64,000 nt of DNA from Brachyspira sp949287565 (GCF_036997615.1 NZ_JAWLQA010000010.1), one strand, 5' to 3'. Shown: positions 44,109 to 54,357, counted from the stretch's first letter. Translations and numbers: made by a program. The notes: a model not told the origin generated them from the letters alone.

Positions 44109-44666
44109 ATGAAAAAATTAGGATTAAAGGCTTTTATTTTCAATTTGATTATGTCTGCAAATCTATACTGCTTTGATTTAATAGATGATGTAGATGATTT
44201 CATTGAAGATATAATAAAGCTTATACTCATGGTTGTTGTAATACTAGCTGTGATATATTTTATAAAAAAAGTTTTGAAAGATGACAATACTTCAGGAAAG
44301 ATAAGAAAAAGCAACAGAGATGATGATTACAGAAAACCAAGCAGAAGAAGAAAAATGAGAAGAAGAGATGATTATTATTATGATGATGACTACGAAGATG
44401 ATTATGATAATAGAATGAGAAGTAATAGAGATTATGATGATTATGAAGATGATTATAGAAATGAAAGAAATAATAGAAGAGAAAGAATCAAAGAAGAAGA
44501 TATGCGATATGAATATGATATGAGAGATTATGACAGAAGAGAGAGAAGACTTCCAAATAATATAAAAAGCAATATAGACAGCAGAGAAAATGATCCAAGA
44601 TACGAAAAAGTTTATGAATTAAAACCTGAGTATAAATTAAAAGATGATAAAAAAAGAATAAGATAA
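44109..44666 (+). CDS. small membrane protein with Asp/Arg/Tyr-rich tail, cluster gene 2
   Basis: A 185-residue paralogue of the preceding protein: same signal-like start, the acidic DDVDDFIEDIIK stretch and one membrane helix, then a tail of about 125 residues made almost only of D, E, R, K, Y and N (RRRDDYYYDDDYEDDYDNRM). The tail is a mixed-charge low-complexity region and likely disordered, facing the cytoplasm by the positive-inside rule. Function unknown. GGGAGA ribosome binding site. Confidence 0.65.
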   Translation: MKKLGLKAFIFNLIMSANLYCFDLIDDVDDFIEDIIKLILMVVVILAVIYFIKKVLKDDNTSGKIRKSNRDDDYRKPSRRRKMRRRDDYYYDDDYEDDYDNRMRSNRDYDDYEDDYRNERNNRRERIKEEDMRYEYDMRDYDRRERRLPNNIKSNIDSRENDPRYEKVYELKPEYKLKDDKKRIR

Positions 44667-44691
44667 TTTATTTTTGATTAAAGGAGGAATT

Positions 44692-45213
44692 ATGAAAAAT
44701 AATATAATGTCTGTTGTAAAATCAAAAAAGTTTATAATTATTTCTGCTTCGATTGCTGCAGCTGCATTATTTATAGCGGCTATAAGATTTTTAGGTTTGC
44801 AGTATTATATGTTTTATTTAATGCATGATTTTGATGAAGTTCTAGAGGCATTATTGAAGATAGCAGTATTTGCTGTGATGATAATGTTTGCTATTGTTTT
44901 ATTCAAAAAAATAGATTCTAAAGACAATAAAGAATCAAAATCAAATGAAAGTGAATCTAATAATGATAAAAAAGATGTTATAGTTGTTAAAGAAAAAAAT
45001 AGTAAATCTACTAAAGGCTTATTTATAGTTATGGCTGTAATTGCTGTATTGGCATTAATAGGATTATTCATATTCTCTTCAAGATTCTTCGGAATGCATT
45101 ATATGTTATACAATTTAGATGATATCATAGAAGGCATTTTCCAATTAGTAGTTATTGTTGCTGTTATAGGTTTTGGGGCTGTATTTGCTAAAAAAGTTTT
45201 AGAAAAATTATAA
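44692..45213 (+). CDS. membrane protein with internal duplication, cluster gene 3
   Basis: About 173 residues from the ATG at 44692 (perfect AGGAGG five bases upstream). It consists of two similar halves: a helix, then LQYYMFYLMHDFDEVLEALL plus helix, and, after an acidic linker (about 80-110), a second helix, then MHYMLYNLDDIIEGIFQLV plus helix and KKVLEKL. Four membrane segments in all. The D(D/E)xxE-helix-KKVL pattern also occurs in genes 1 and 2, so the three form one family. A terminator follows. Confidence 0.65.
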   Translation: MKNNIMSVVKSKKFIIISASIAAAALFIAAIRFLGLQYYMFYLMHDFDEVLEALLKIAVFAVMIMFAIVLFKKIDSKDNKESKSNESESNNDKKDVIVVKEKNSKSTKGLFIVMAVIAVLALIGLFIFSSRFFGMHYMLYNLDDIIEGIFQLVVIVAVIGFGAVFAKKVLEKL

Positions 45214-45241
45214 TTTAATAGTATATATAATTATTAAAAAA

Positions 45242-45279
45242 TAAAAGCGGCAGAGTGTATATGCTTTACCGCTTTTTTA
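45242..45279 (+). terminator. terminator of the small membrane protein cluster
   Basis: AAAAGCGGCAGAG / CTTTACCGCTTTTTT. Confidence 0.8.
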
Positions 45280-45305
45280 TTTATTTTTTAAGTTTAATTT
45301 CTTAT

Positions 45306-45509
45306 CAACTCCCCACCCTTTAGTCTTATAGTTTTTATATAGAATACAAACTTTTTAATTCTTTATTATCTCATTAGAATTTTTAGAAACCCACCCAAGC
45401 GGATTTTAAATTTAAAGACTGCATACCGCACGTATAACAAAACTAAATATATAAATTGATTATGAATTATAATTTTACTATATATAAAGTTCAGCTCAGC
45501 GTGCGTTAA
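45306..45509. repeat. composite R4 + R3 repeat
   Basis: R4 ends CTCCCCACCCTTTAG and AAACCCACCCAAGC, then the R3 unit from ACCGCACG (45425) to CGTGCGTTAA (45500-45509). It ends 25 bases from the stop codon of the helicase gene. Confidence 0.75.
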
Positions 45510-45534
45510 TTTAAATTTTTAAATCATTAAAAAA

Positions 45535-47514
45535 TCAATAATCAAAAGCATCTTCGTCTATATCCATATAGCTGCCGGAATAATAGTTAGCCTTTTCTTT
45601 TATAAGCATTAATTTTTTAGGTATCTCCATTAAGAATGAAGAAGGAATCTGCTCCATTATACCAGTGCTTACCCTTCTTTTTTTGGAGTATGTAAGATAA
45701 AGTTTACGCCTTACCCTTGTGATGCCTACATAACAAAGCCTTCTCTCCTCATCAATGCCTTTCTCTTCTTCAAGCGAAAAATAATGAGGAAAAACTCCCT
45801 GCTCCATTCCTGTCATGAATACCACATCAAATTCCAAACCCTTAGCATTATGAATAGTCATCAATGTTACATAATCTTCTTTATCATCATTGGTAGTTAA
45901 ATCTCTGTATAAAGTATTTTCTTCTAAGAATGTTATAAGTGTGGCATTAGGCTCCATAGATTTATAATCGTAAAAACCTCTGAAAAGCTCTTTAATATTC
46001 TCTTCCGCAGTTATTACCCTCTCATTTCCATCGCCTTTGAATATTGAAAAATAATCTATGTCTTTTAAAAACTCAAAGAACAATAATTCTATATGAATAC
46101 CATCTTCGTTTATGATATCTTCTTTTATTTTCACAGCATATTCTTCTATAATATTTTTATAGGCTTTTATATTCAAAATAGCTTTTTTAGAAAGTCCTGA
46201 TTCATCAATATAATCAATAGCATTGTAAAGAGTTAATTTTCTAGTATTTGCAAAAGTTTCAAAATTGCTGAAGCTCTTCTCCCCTATTCCTCTAGGCGGA
46301 ACATTTATAGTACGCCTTACACTGAAGTTATCGCCGAAACCTGTCATAAGCCTTAAAAAAGAAATTGCATCTTTTATTTCAATACGCTCAAAGAATCCTA
46401 CGCCGCCAACTATTTTATAATTTATAGAATGAAGCCTTAACTCCTTTTCATAAGCTCTAGACTGACTGTTTGTCCTAAATAATACAACAATATCCCTTGC
46501 CTCAAATCCATTATCAAATAAAGATTCTATTTCATTAACTACACTTCTAGCCTCTTCTAAATCACTGTAGCAAATCCAATTTTCTATTTTAAACTCATTA
46601 GGCTTATTTGAAAACACATTCTTTTCATGACGATTAGTATTATTTTTTATTACACTCAAAGCAGCTTCTACAATATCCTTAGGACATCTATAATTTTCTT
46701 CAAGACGAATTATCTTTGTATTAGGATAGTCTTTTTCAAAATCAAGTATATTCAAAACATCTGCACCTCTGAATGCATATATACTCTGATCATCATCGCC
46801 TACAACTGTTAAATCATTATCTGCATCCTGAGTTAATAATTTTATTAATTTATACTGCTGAGGATTAGTGTCCTGAAACTCATCTACCAAAATATATTTA
46901 AATCTGTTTCTATAATAATTTAAAACTTTATTTTCTTGTTCAAACAATTTTATAGTATTTAAAATTAAATCATCAAAGTCCATTACATTTTCATTAAGCT
47001 CATACTCTGTATATTTTTTATAAACATTTTCAAAAATATCTCTGTCGAAAACTATACCGTCATCTATTCCATTTTTCACATTAGATATAAATCTTGTTAT
47101 AATTTTCTGACCTATACTCTTTGGAACTTCCTCTTCTTTCATTATCCTTTTAATAACTGATGATTTATCTCCCTCATCTAAAATAAGAAAATTAGATTTA
47201 TAGCCTAGGAAATGTGCATTCTCTTTTAATATCCTTAAACATGCAGAGTGAAAAGTTCTAATAAATAATCTGCTTGGCTTAATATCCGGAAGTAAATCGC
47301 ATACCCTCTCTTTCATTTCATGTGCAGCTTTATTTGTAAAAGTTACAGCCATTATATTTTCAGGAGTTACTTCAAGTTCATTGATAAGATAAGCTATTTT
47401 TCTAGTAATAACTAAAGTCTTACCGCTTCCCGCTCCTGCTAAAAGAAGTAAAGGACTTCCTGTATGCAAAATTCCTTCTCTTTGAACTTCGCTCACATTG
47501 TCAAGTATATTCAT
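45535..47514 (-). CDS. UvrD/Rep/PcrA-type DNA helicase
   Basis: A 659-residue superfamily 1A 3'-5' helicase. Motif I LAGAGSGKT (about residues 25-33), motif II VDEFQDTN, motif III GDDDQSIYAFRGA, motif IV ENYRCP, motif V VTLMTIHNAKGLEFD and motif VI RRLCYVGITRVRRKL are all present. It acts in nucleotide excision repair, mismatch repair or replication restart. The length is slightly short because the C-terminal Tudor-like region is reduced. Single gene. Confidence 0.92.
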   Translation of the reverse strand: MNILDNVSEVQREGILHTGSPLLLLAGAGSGKTLVITRKIAYLINELEVTPENIMAVTFTNKAAHEMKERVCDLLPDIKPSRLFIRTFHSACLRILKENAHFLGYKSNFLILDEGDKSSVIKRIMKEEEVPKSIGQKIITRFISNVKNGIDDGIVFDRDIFENVYKKYTEYELNENVMDFDDLILNTIKLFEQENKVLNYYRNRFKYILVDEFQDTNPQQYKLIKLLTQDADNDLTVVGDDDQSIYAFRGADVLNILDFEKDYPNTKIIRLEENYRCPKDIVEAALSVIKNNTNRHEKNVFSNKPNEFKIENWICYSDLEEARSVVNEIESLFDNGFEARDIVVLFRTNSQSRAYEKELRLHSINYKIVGGVGFFERIEIKDAISFLRLMTGFGDNFSVRRTINVPPRGIGEKSFSNFETFANTRKLTLYNAIDYIDESGLSKKAILNIKAYKNIIEEYAVKIKEDIINEDGIHIELLFFEFLKDIDYFSIFKGDGNERVITAEENIKELFRGFYDYKSMEPNATLITFLEENTLYRDLTTNDDKEDYVTLMTIHNAKGLEFDVVFMTGMEQGVFPHYFSLEEEKGIDEERRLCYVGITRVRRKLYLTYSKKRRVSTGIMEQIPSSFLMEIPKKLMLIKEKANYYSGSYMDIDEDAFDY

Positions 47515-47664
47515 ATACGCACCTTAAATATAAAAGTAGATTCTATATTATATTGTATATTATTTAATATTCAAGTTATTATTATAGTAATCTTTTCTTA
47601 TTGAAAAAACGATAAAAAAATAATATACTTAATAGAATTATTTTTTATATAACGGATTTTATTT

Positions 47665-49047
47665 ATGAATAATGATGTAGTTTCTAATCCTTTATACTAT
47701 GAAAAACCATATAAACTTCTATTTAAATATGCAACCCCAAGTATCATATCAATGCTTGTAGGTTCTCTTTATAATATAGTAGATCAAATATTTATAGGTC
47801 AGGGAATAGGTATTAATGGTAATGCTGCTACAAATGTTGCTTTTCCTCTTACAATAATTTGTATGTCTATAGCATTGTTTCATGGATTTGGAAGTGCCTC
47901 AATGTACAGTATATTATTAGGACAGGGAAATAATAAAAGAGCTGCTACGTTTATAGGTAATGCCGTAGTATCTGCACTTGTATTAGGTTTTATATTCACT
48001 ATGATAGTAAAACTTTTTAATAAAAATTTTATGGTTATGTTTGGCTCTACAAAAGAAGTTTTACCTTATGCAATTGAATATACTAATATAACCGCATTCG
48101 GATTTATACCATTTATATTTTCTACAATGATGAGCCATATAATAAGAGCAGACGGAAGCCCTAAATATTCTATGATGTCAGTTCTTACCGGTGCCATTGT
48201 GAATACTATATTAGATCCTATTTTAATATTTAAATTCGATATGGGTATATCAGGCGCAGCACTTGCAACAATAATAGGACAGTTCATTTCATTTGCTATA
48301 GTTTTTAGATATTTATTTAGATTCAAACATATAACTTTTGAAAGAGATAATTTTAAAGTTGATCCTAAAAACATAGTAAAAATATTTTCTTTAGGTTCAT
48401 CATCAGGTTTTAATCAATTAGCAATGATGGCCGTTCAAATCACTATGAATAATGTACTTAGTTATTATGGTACTAATTCTATATACGGAGGAAATATTCC
48501 TTTGGCTGTAGCAGGCATTATTTCAAAAGTCAATATGCTTGTAATGGCTTTTATAATAGGTACATCCCAAGGAAGCCAGCCTATAATAGGTTTTAATTAT
48601 GGGGCTCAAAATTATGACAGAGTTATAAAGACATATAAGCTAACAATAACAATAACAACTATTATGGCTTTTATAGCTTTCCTTTTATTTCAATTATTCC
48701 CAAGACAGATTGTAGGAATATTCGGTGACGGAAGCGAATTGTATTTTCATTTTGCTGAAGAATATATGAGAATATATATGGCATTAATGGTTATAAATGG
48801 TATTCAGCCTGTAACTGGTACATTCTTTACTTCTTTAGGAAAAGCATTCAAAGGGGCTTTCATATCTATGACAAGACAAATCATATTTTTACTTCCTCTT
48901 ATAATAATACTTCCTAGAATATTAGGTATAGACGGAGTAATGTATGCCGGACCTGTTGCTGACGGAGCTGCTTTGATAGTTACTGTTATATTAGTAAGCA
49001 GAGAAATAAAGAAATTAAAAATACTTGAAAATAATAAAAGTAATTGA
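47665..49047 (+). CDS. MATE-family efflux pump, copy 1
   Basis: A 460-residue inner-membrane antiporter with 12 predicted membrane helices. MATE signature regions are visible: PSIISMLVGSLYNIVDQIFIG in the first half and the repeat in the second. It would export cationic drugs or metabolites in exchange for Na+ or H+. It is about 70 % identical to the next gene by eye; the pair arose by tandem duplication. Confidence 0.9.
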   Translation: MNNDVVSNPLYYEKPYKLLFKYATPSIISMLVGSLYNIVDQIFIGQGIGINGNAATNVAFPLTIICMSIALFHGFGSASMYSILLGQGNNKRAATFIGNAVVSALVLGFIFTMIVKLFNKNFMVMFGSTKEVLPYAIEYTNITAFGFIPFIFSTMMSHIIRADGSPKYSMMSVLTGAIVNTILDPILIFKFDMGISGAALATIIGQFISFAIVFRYLFRFKHITFERDNFKVDPKNIVKIFSLGSSSGFNQLAMMAVQITMNNVLSYYGTNSIYGGNIPLAVAGIISKVNMLVMAFIIGTSQGSQPIIGFNYGAQNYDRVIKTYKLTITITTIMAFIAFLLFQLFPRQIVGIFGDGSELYFHFAEEYMRIYMALMVINGIQPVTGTFFTSLGKAFKGAFISMTRQIIFLLPLIIILPRILGIDGVMYAGPVADGAALIVTVILVSREIKKLKILENNKSN

Positions 49048-49123
49048 AATTGTTGAAAATGTAATAAAAATAAATATACTTTATAATTATTGAGGTTATT
49101 TAATATATTTATTGGATTTATGT

Positions 49124-50494
49124 ATGTCAGTTTCATCAAATCCTTTGTATTATGAAAAGATACATAGGCTTCTTTTTAAATACGGAACCCCAAGTATTAT
49201 ATCAATGCTTGTGGGCTCTCTTTATAATATAGTAGATCAAATATTTATAGGACAAGGTGTGGGAATTAATGGGAATGCTGCAACCAATGTGGCGTTCCCT
49301 CTCACCATAATATGCATATTTATATCATTGTTCCTAGGTGTTGGAGGGGCTTCGCTTTACAGCATACTATTAGGAAAAGGTGAAAATAAACATGCATCTG
49401 TTATCATAGGAAACAGCATTACTTTATCTTTTGTATTTGGTATTATATTATCAATAGTTGTAAAGATATTCAATACAAAATTGATGATGGCATTCGGATC
49501 AACAAAAGAGGTTTTGGATTATGCTGTAATATACACTGATATAACTTCTTTCGGATTTACAGCTTATATATTTTCTATGGTTATGAGCTATACTATAAGA
49601 GCAGACGGTAGTCCAAAATATTCTATGGCTTCAGTTTTAAGCGGCGCTATTGTTAATACTATTTTAGATCCTTTATTTATATTTGTATTTAAAATGGGTA
49701 TTGCCGGAGCTGCTCTTGCCACAGTAATAGGACAGTATGTATCTTTCTTTATAGCTTTTGCATACATATTTAAATTTAAAAATATTCAATTTGAAAAACA
49801 AAGCTTTATACCTGAATTCAAATCAATATTAAAAATATTTGCATTAGGTGCTTCTGCAGGATTCAGTAACTTATCTATGATGATTCTTCAAATCGTTATG
49901 AATAATGTACTTAGCTATTATGGAAGCAACTCTATATACGGCGGTAATATACCTTTGGCAGTTTCAGGAATAGTAGCAAAAGTTAATATGCTTGTAATGT
50001 CATTTGTTATAGGAGCTTCTCAAGGCAGTCAGCCTATAATAGGTTTTAATTACGGGGCTAAAAATTACAGCAGAGTTATTGAAACATATAAATATACTAT
50101 CATAATAACAAGTATTATAACATTCATTGCATTTTTATTATTTCAATTCTTCCCTAGACAAATTGTTTCCATATTCGGTGACGGAAGCGAGCTTTATTTT
50201 CAATTCTCTGAAAAGTACATGCGAATATTTATGATGCTTATGATAATCAATGCTGCTCAGCCTGTAACTGGTACATTCTTTAGTTCTTTGGGAAAAGCAT
50301 TTAAGGGGGCATTTCTTGCTGTAACTAGGCAGACTTTATTTCTCCTTCCTCTTATTATAATACTTCCTAGAATATTTGGCATAGACGGAGTGATGTATGC
50401 AGGCCCTATTGCTGACGGAGCTGCTTTAATCGTTACTATTATAATGGTAGCTATAGAAATAAAGCATTTAAAAAGTATGCAGAATAATAGCTAA
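49124..50494 (+). CDS. MATE-family efflux pump, copy 2
   Basis: A 456-residue paralogue of copy 1 from the ATG at 49124, preferred to a TTG at 49112. Long near-identical blocks in the first 90 residues and around QGSQPIIGFNYGA and FPRQIV.IFGDGSELYF show recent duplication. The gap to copy 1 is about 75 bases with a weak GAGG. It may be co-transcribed with copy 1. Confidence 0.9.
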   Translation: MSVSSNPLYYEKIHRLLFKYGTPSIISMLVGSLYNIVDQIFIGQGVGINGNAATNVAFPLTIICIFISLFLGVGGASLYSILLGKGENKHASVIIGNSITLSFVFGIILSIVVKIFNTKLMMAFGSTKEVLDYAVIYTDITSFGFTAYIFSMVMSYTIRADGSPKYSMASVLSGAIVNTILDPLFIFVFKMGIAGAALATVIGQYVSFFIAFAYIFKFKNIQFEKQSFIPEFKSILKIFALGASAGFSNLSMMILQIVMNNVLSYYGSNSIYGGNIPLAVSGIVAKVNMLVMSFVIGASQGSQPIIGFNYGAKNYSRVIETYKYTIIITSIITFIAFLLFQFFPRQIVSIFGDGSELYFQFSEKYMRIFMMLMIINAAQPVTGTFFSSLGKAFKGAFLAVTRQTLFLLPLIIILPRIFGIDGVMYAGPIADGAALIVTIIMVAIEIKHLKSMQNNS

Positions 50495-50547
50495 TTTATA
50501 CTGAAAATTTTTAAGTTTGTCAACTGAAGCTCTTTATACAGAATTAT

Positions 50548-50595
50548 CAACTTTTTTGCCGCACAAAAAAGTTGCAAAAAACGCACATACTACAG
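50548..50595. repeat. hairpin repeat family R1, copy b
   Basis: The same inverted repeat, loop and tail as 1010-1057, essentially base for base, 49.5 kb away. Confidence 0.8.
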
Positions 50596-50619
50596 CTTGA
50601 TGTAGATTTTAAATTTAAA

Positions 50620-50947
50620 AAATGCTTGGGCGGGTGCTTTATTTTCTAATTAGATTTTAAATATAACTGACGTTTGTATTTAAAGTATAGCAATAAATTT
50701 TAAAGGGCGGGGTATGTAAATAAAATTTTAAAATTTAATTATATTTGCCCACCCTTTATATTTAAAGTTTAAATTTGCCGTATAAACTTTTATTTTTTAT
50801 TTGCTCAATTAGAATTTTCTGATGCCCACCAAGAATTTTTTTAAATTTATAGCGTAATCACCCACACGTATAGTAATATTTAAAATATAGATATATTGAA
50901 AACTTTAATTTTTATTATATATATAGCTTCGCTAACCGTGCGTAAAA
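50620..50947. repeat. composite R4 + R3 repeat, full-length copy
   Basis: CTTGGGCGGGTGC near 50621, AAAGGGCGGGGTATGTAA near 50701, TTTGCCCACCCTTTA near 50746, then GCCCACCAAG and an R3 unit from ACACG (50863) to CGTGCG (50938). Same order as 28140-28458. With the R1 copy it fills the 519-base gap before the TPR gene. Confidence 0.75.
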
Positions 50948-51013
50948 TTTTATACATTATTATGGTATTTAACTATTTTTTGTATTATAATATAAATAAT
51001 TTTATACTAGGAA

Positions 51014-52321
51014 TTGTGTATGTCTATTATTAACTACTTTTTTGAAAAGCATATAGAAAGATGTAAAAAAGAATTGGAAAATTTTGAGAATAATAAATTT
51101 AAAGAAGTAAGAGAAGATTTAAAAGTAGAAACAAGAAAATACATAGAAAAAATAAATAATTTTTTTAGCAGTATTGATGCTGAGAGTGGTACTGATTTTA
51201 ACGGCTTCAATAAAAAAATAAAAACTTTTAATGAAGAACTAAACAGAATAATGAAAGCAAGCGCCAATATATCAACATTGGTTTATGTAATACAAAATGT
51301 AAGCGAAGATGATTTTTACACATATACAGATTTTATTAGTAGTTTTTCTTATGATGAAAATAAATTTAACAATGCAAGTGAAAGAGATATAAAATACTTA
51401 AAATTACTAGATAAATATTTACAAAAAATAAATGATGATTTTGAAGTTTATAAGGAAAGAGGCGATTTAAGATCAGATCTTGGACTCTATAATGAAGCAA
51501 TAGATGATTATAAAAAAGCATTAGAATTAAACCCTAATTATGATGAAGCTAAAAATGCATTAGAAGAAATTGATAAAAAACTAACAAATATAAAAATTAT
51601 TAATGGAGATAAAACTAATAATGATGTAAAAGTTAGCAATACACAAAATAAAGAAAGTGAAAAATATTATGAAGAAGGTGTTAATTATCATAAAAAAAGT
51701 AAATGGAAAAAAACTGTACAGTCTTTTGATAAGGCTATAGAACTAGATAATACTAAGTCAAAATATTATAGTGCAAGAGGCAGAGCAAAAAACGGCTTAA
51801 GACAATATGAAGAGGCAAAAAAAGATGCATATAAAGCTTTAGAATTGGATAAAAATAATGCAGAAAGCTATTTAGTATTTGGATATATAAATTTAGAGTT
51901 ACATCAATATTTTGAAGCTATTAAGGATTATGACAAAGCTATAGAGTTAGACAATAATAATAGTTATGCTTACAACGGCAGAGGACTTGCTAAATATAAT
52001 TTAGGACAGTATAAAGAAGCGTTAAAAGATTATAATAAAGCAATAGAGTTAGACAATAATAATAGTTATGCTTACAACGGCAGAGGACTTGCTAAATATA
52101 ATTTAGGTCAGTATGAAGAAGCGATTAAAGATTATGATAAGGCTATAGAATTAGACCCTAATAATAGTTATGCTTATAATAACAGAGGAGTGTCTAAAGA
52201 AAATTTAGGACAGTATCAAGAAGCATTAAAAGACTATCAAAAGGCTTTGGAATTAGACCCCAATAATAATATAGCTAGAGAAAATATAAAAAATATTCAA
52301 AATCAATATGGTTTGAGATAA
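51014..52321 (+). CDS. TPR protein with recently expanded repeats
   Basis: A 435-residue protein. About 1-140 is a charged helical region; about 145-200 a first TPR pair; 215-430 six TPRs in a row. Three consecutive 34-residue units (AIELDNNNSYAYNGRGLAKY type) are nearly identical also in DNA (about 51940-52175), a sign of recent duplication or slippage. No signal peptide. Internal ATGs exist, but the first gives the best fit with AGGAATTG upstream. Function is a scaffold of unknown partner. Confidence 0.8.
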   Translation: MCMSIINYFFEKHIERCKKELENFENNKFKEVREDLKVETRKYIEKINNFFSSIDAESGTDFNGFNKKIKTFNEELNRIMKASANISTLVYVIQNVSEDDFYTYTDFISSFSYDENKFNNASERDIKYLKLLDKYLQKINDDFEVYKERGDLRSDLGLYNEAIDDYKKALELNPNYDEAKNALEEIDKKLTNIKIINGDKTNNDVKVSNTQNKESEKYYEEGVNYHKKSKWKKTVQSFDKAIELDNTKSKYYSARGRAKNGLRQYEEAKKDAYKALELDKNNAESYLVFGYINLELHQYFEAIKDYDKAIELDNNNSYAYNGRGLAKYNLGQYKEALKDYNKAIELDNNNSYAYNGRGLAKYNLGQYEEAIKDYDKAIELDPNNSYAYNNRGVSKENLGQYQEALKDYQKALELDPNNNIARENIKNIQNQYGLR

Positions 52322-52375
52322 ACTTTATATTTTAAGAATATCTATTAAATATGGTATAAACCCTAGTTTTAGGTC

Positions 52376-52496
52376 AAAAATGCAGTTGTTTTGGTTCTTT
52401 TATACCAATAAAAGAACTGGGGTGCGGGGCAAAGCCCTGCAAATATTTTAAATTAAAAAAATATTTTGACAAAATATAGTTGTTTAGGTATATACT
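52376..52496. repeat. dispersed repeat family R2, near-complete copy
   Basis: Same order of parts as 2240-2362: TGCAGTTGTTTTGG, TTATACCAATAAAAG, GGGGCAAAGCCC, then the AT-rich tail with TTTTGACAAAATATAGTTG. Rest of 52322-52785 holds a fragment of an R4 end (GCACCCGCACAAGC near 52560) and nothing else recognised. Confidence 0.75.
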
Positions 52497-52785
52497 GAAA
52501 ATTTTTAAGTTTTTCAATTTTTAATTTTTATTTTTCTATTGTTTGATTTAGAAATTATAGCACCCGCACAAGCATTTATTAGATTAAAAAAATTGTTTAA
52601 AGCAATGTAAATAAATTTAAGAATATAATAAAATTTGAATTACAAATTAATATATTGTACTAGTATAAAGATATATACAGAAATTATAAAAAGCAGTATT
52701 TTTGATTGTAAAAATATTGTATTTGACATAATTTTTTATTTAATATATAGTTTTTTATATTATTTATTTTTATTTTGGGGGAATT

Positions 52786-54357
52786 ATGCTTAATTTAAGT
52801 CTTTTAATACGTTCATCTATAAATATTATACAGATTATAAGCTATGAAACTATGCGTATAGAAGGACATATATCTCATACGGCTGCCGAATTAAAGAGAG
52901 ATTGGTATAAATGGAATACTGCTTCAGGACTTAAAAAATTTGATAATAACAGCAAAAATTTTAGAATCATTGAAAATATGGAAGATAACAGAGCTGTTCT
53001 TGAGTGGTACGAAAGCGATGATGCTAAAAATTCTATAGTAATACTTGAAGAGTTTGATCTGCAATTAGGAGGATATAATGGAATGCAATGCAATCCTTAT
53101 TTAGTAAGTAAAATGCGAGATATTGCTATATCAAATTATTCGGATAGAACTTTGATACTTCTTCAAACTAAAAGAGGGCTTCCTTCAGAATTAGAAAAAG
53201 ATGTTTATATAGTTGATGTTGATTTGCCTCAAAGAGAAGATTTGCAGGTAATATTCAGATCTACATGTAAAAAGTATAATATAAATCCCCAAGGCAATAT
53301 AGAAAAAATAATAGATAGTGCATTAGGCTTAACAGTAATGGAGGCAGGACGTGCATTTTCAAAAGCTATAGTGCATACAGGACAATTAACAGAAAAAGAA
53401 ATACCAATAATAATATCTGAGAAAGAAGCAATAATAAAAAACAGCGGACATTTAGAGTATTATCATCATAATGAAACATTAGACGATATAGGCGGACTCG
53501 ATGTTTTAAAAAATTGGCTAAGAAGAAGAGGAAGAGCATTCGAGCAGGGTGCTAAAGATTATGGACTTGAAACACCTAGAGGAATATTACTTTTAGGAAT
53601 ACCTGGAACAGGAAAGAGTTTATGTGCAAAAGCAGTTGGGGCAGCTTGGCAGTTTCCTATTATTAAACTTGATATGGGAAAAATATTCGGCGGAATAGTA
53701 GGAGAGTCTGAAAGCAATATTAGAAAAGCTTTAAAAATAGCTGAGGCAGTTTCTCCTTCAGTACTTTGGATAGATGAGATTGAAAAAGGACTTTCCGGTA
53801 TGCAGTCATCAGGTGCTACTGACGGAGGTACTACTTCAAGAGTATTAGGTACTTTTTTAACTTGGATGCAGGAGAAGAAAAAACCTGTATTTGTTGTTGC
53901 CACTGCAAATAATATATCAGGACTTCCTCCAGAGCTTTTAAGAAAGGGACGTGTTGATGAAATATTCTTTGTTGATTTGCCATTAAAGCCAGACAGAGAA
54001 GAAATAATAAAAATACATTTAGGAAAATACAAAAGAGACTATAAAAATTTTGATATTTCAAAGATTGCTGATGAATGCGAATATTTCTCCGGTGCTGAAA
54101 TAGAAGAAGCTATCAAAGAGGCATTATTCAGGGCATTTGACGAAGGAAAAGAAATAACAACAGAACATATAATAGAATCTATGAAAAAAACTTATCCTAT
54201 ATCAAAAACAATGAAAGAGAATATAAGCGACATGAGAAGATGGGCAAAAGCAAGAGCTGTACTAGCTTCATCTAATGCTTGGGAAGAGGATGAAGCTTCA
54301 AAAGGCAAACCTATACCTCAATTAAAACAAGAGCAGTATAATCCTTTTATTCAATAA
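52786..54357 (+). CDS. Ycf46-type AAA+ ATPase
   Basis: A 523-residue AAA+ protein. The N-terminal 220 residues are an inactive-like ATPase half typical of Ycf46 (SYETMRIEGHI, then VILEEFDLQL, then ALGLTVMEAGRAF). The C-terminal module has Walker A LLGIPGTGKSLCAKAVG (about 270), Walker B VLWIDEIEKGLSG (about 326), sensor 1 VVATANN and the arginine finger region LLRKGRVDEIFFVDLP. In cyanobacteria and some bacteria, Ycf46 relatives cluster with DUF2997 and DUF1257, which also occur downstream here. A GGGGG ribosome binding site precedes the ATG. It probably heads the 52.8-58.7 kb cluster. Confidence 0.85.
   Translation: MLNLSLLIRSSINIIQIISYETMRIEGHISHTAAELKRDWYKWNTASGLKKFDNNSKNFRIIENMEDNRAVLEWYESDDAKNSIVILEEFDLQLGGYNGMQCNPYLVSKMRDIAISNYSDRTLILLQTKRGLPSELEKDVYIVDVDLPQREDLQVIFRSTCKKYNINPQGNIEKIIDSALGLTVMEAGRAFSKAIVHTGQLTEKEIPIIISEKEAIIKNSGHLEYYHHNETLDDIGGLDVLKNWLRRRGRAFEQGAKDYGLETPRGILLLGIPGTGKSLCAKAVGAAWQFPIIKLDMGKIFGGIVGESESNIRKALKIAEAVSPSVLWIDEIEKGLSGMQSSGATDGGTTSRVLGTFLTWMQEKKKPVFVVATANNISGLPPELLRKGRVDEIFFVDLPLKPDREEIIKIHLGKYKRDYKNFDISKIADECEYFSGAEIEEAIKEALFRAFDEGKEITTEHIIESMKKTYPISKTMKENISDMRRWAKARAVLASSNAWEEDEASKGKPIPQLKQEQYNPFIQ

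Noticed and set aside
51014..52321. TPR DNA repeats as a satellite or mobile repeat
   Set aside because: They keep the reading frame at 34 codons and encode canonical TPRs, so they are protein repeats.
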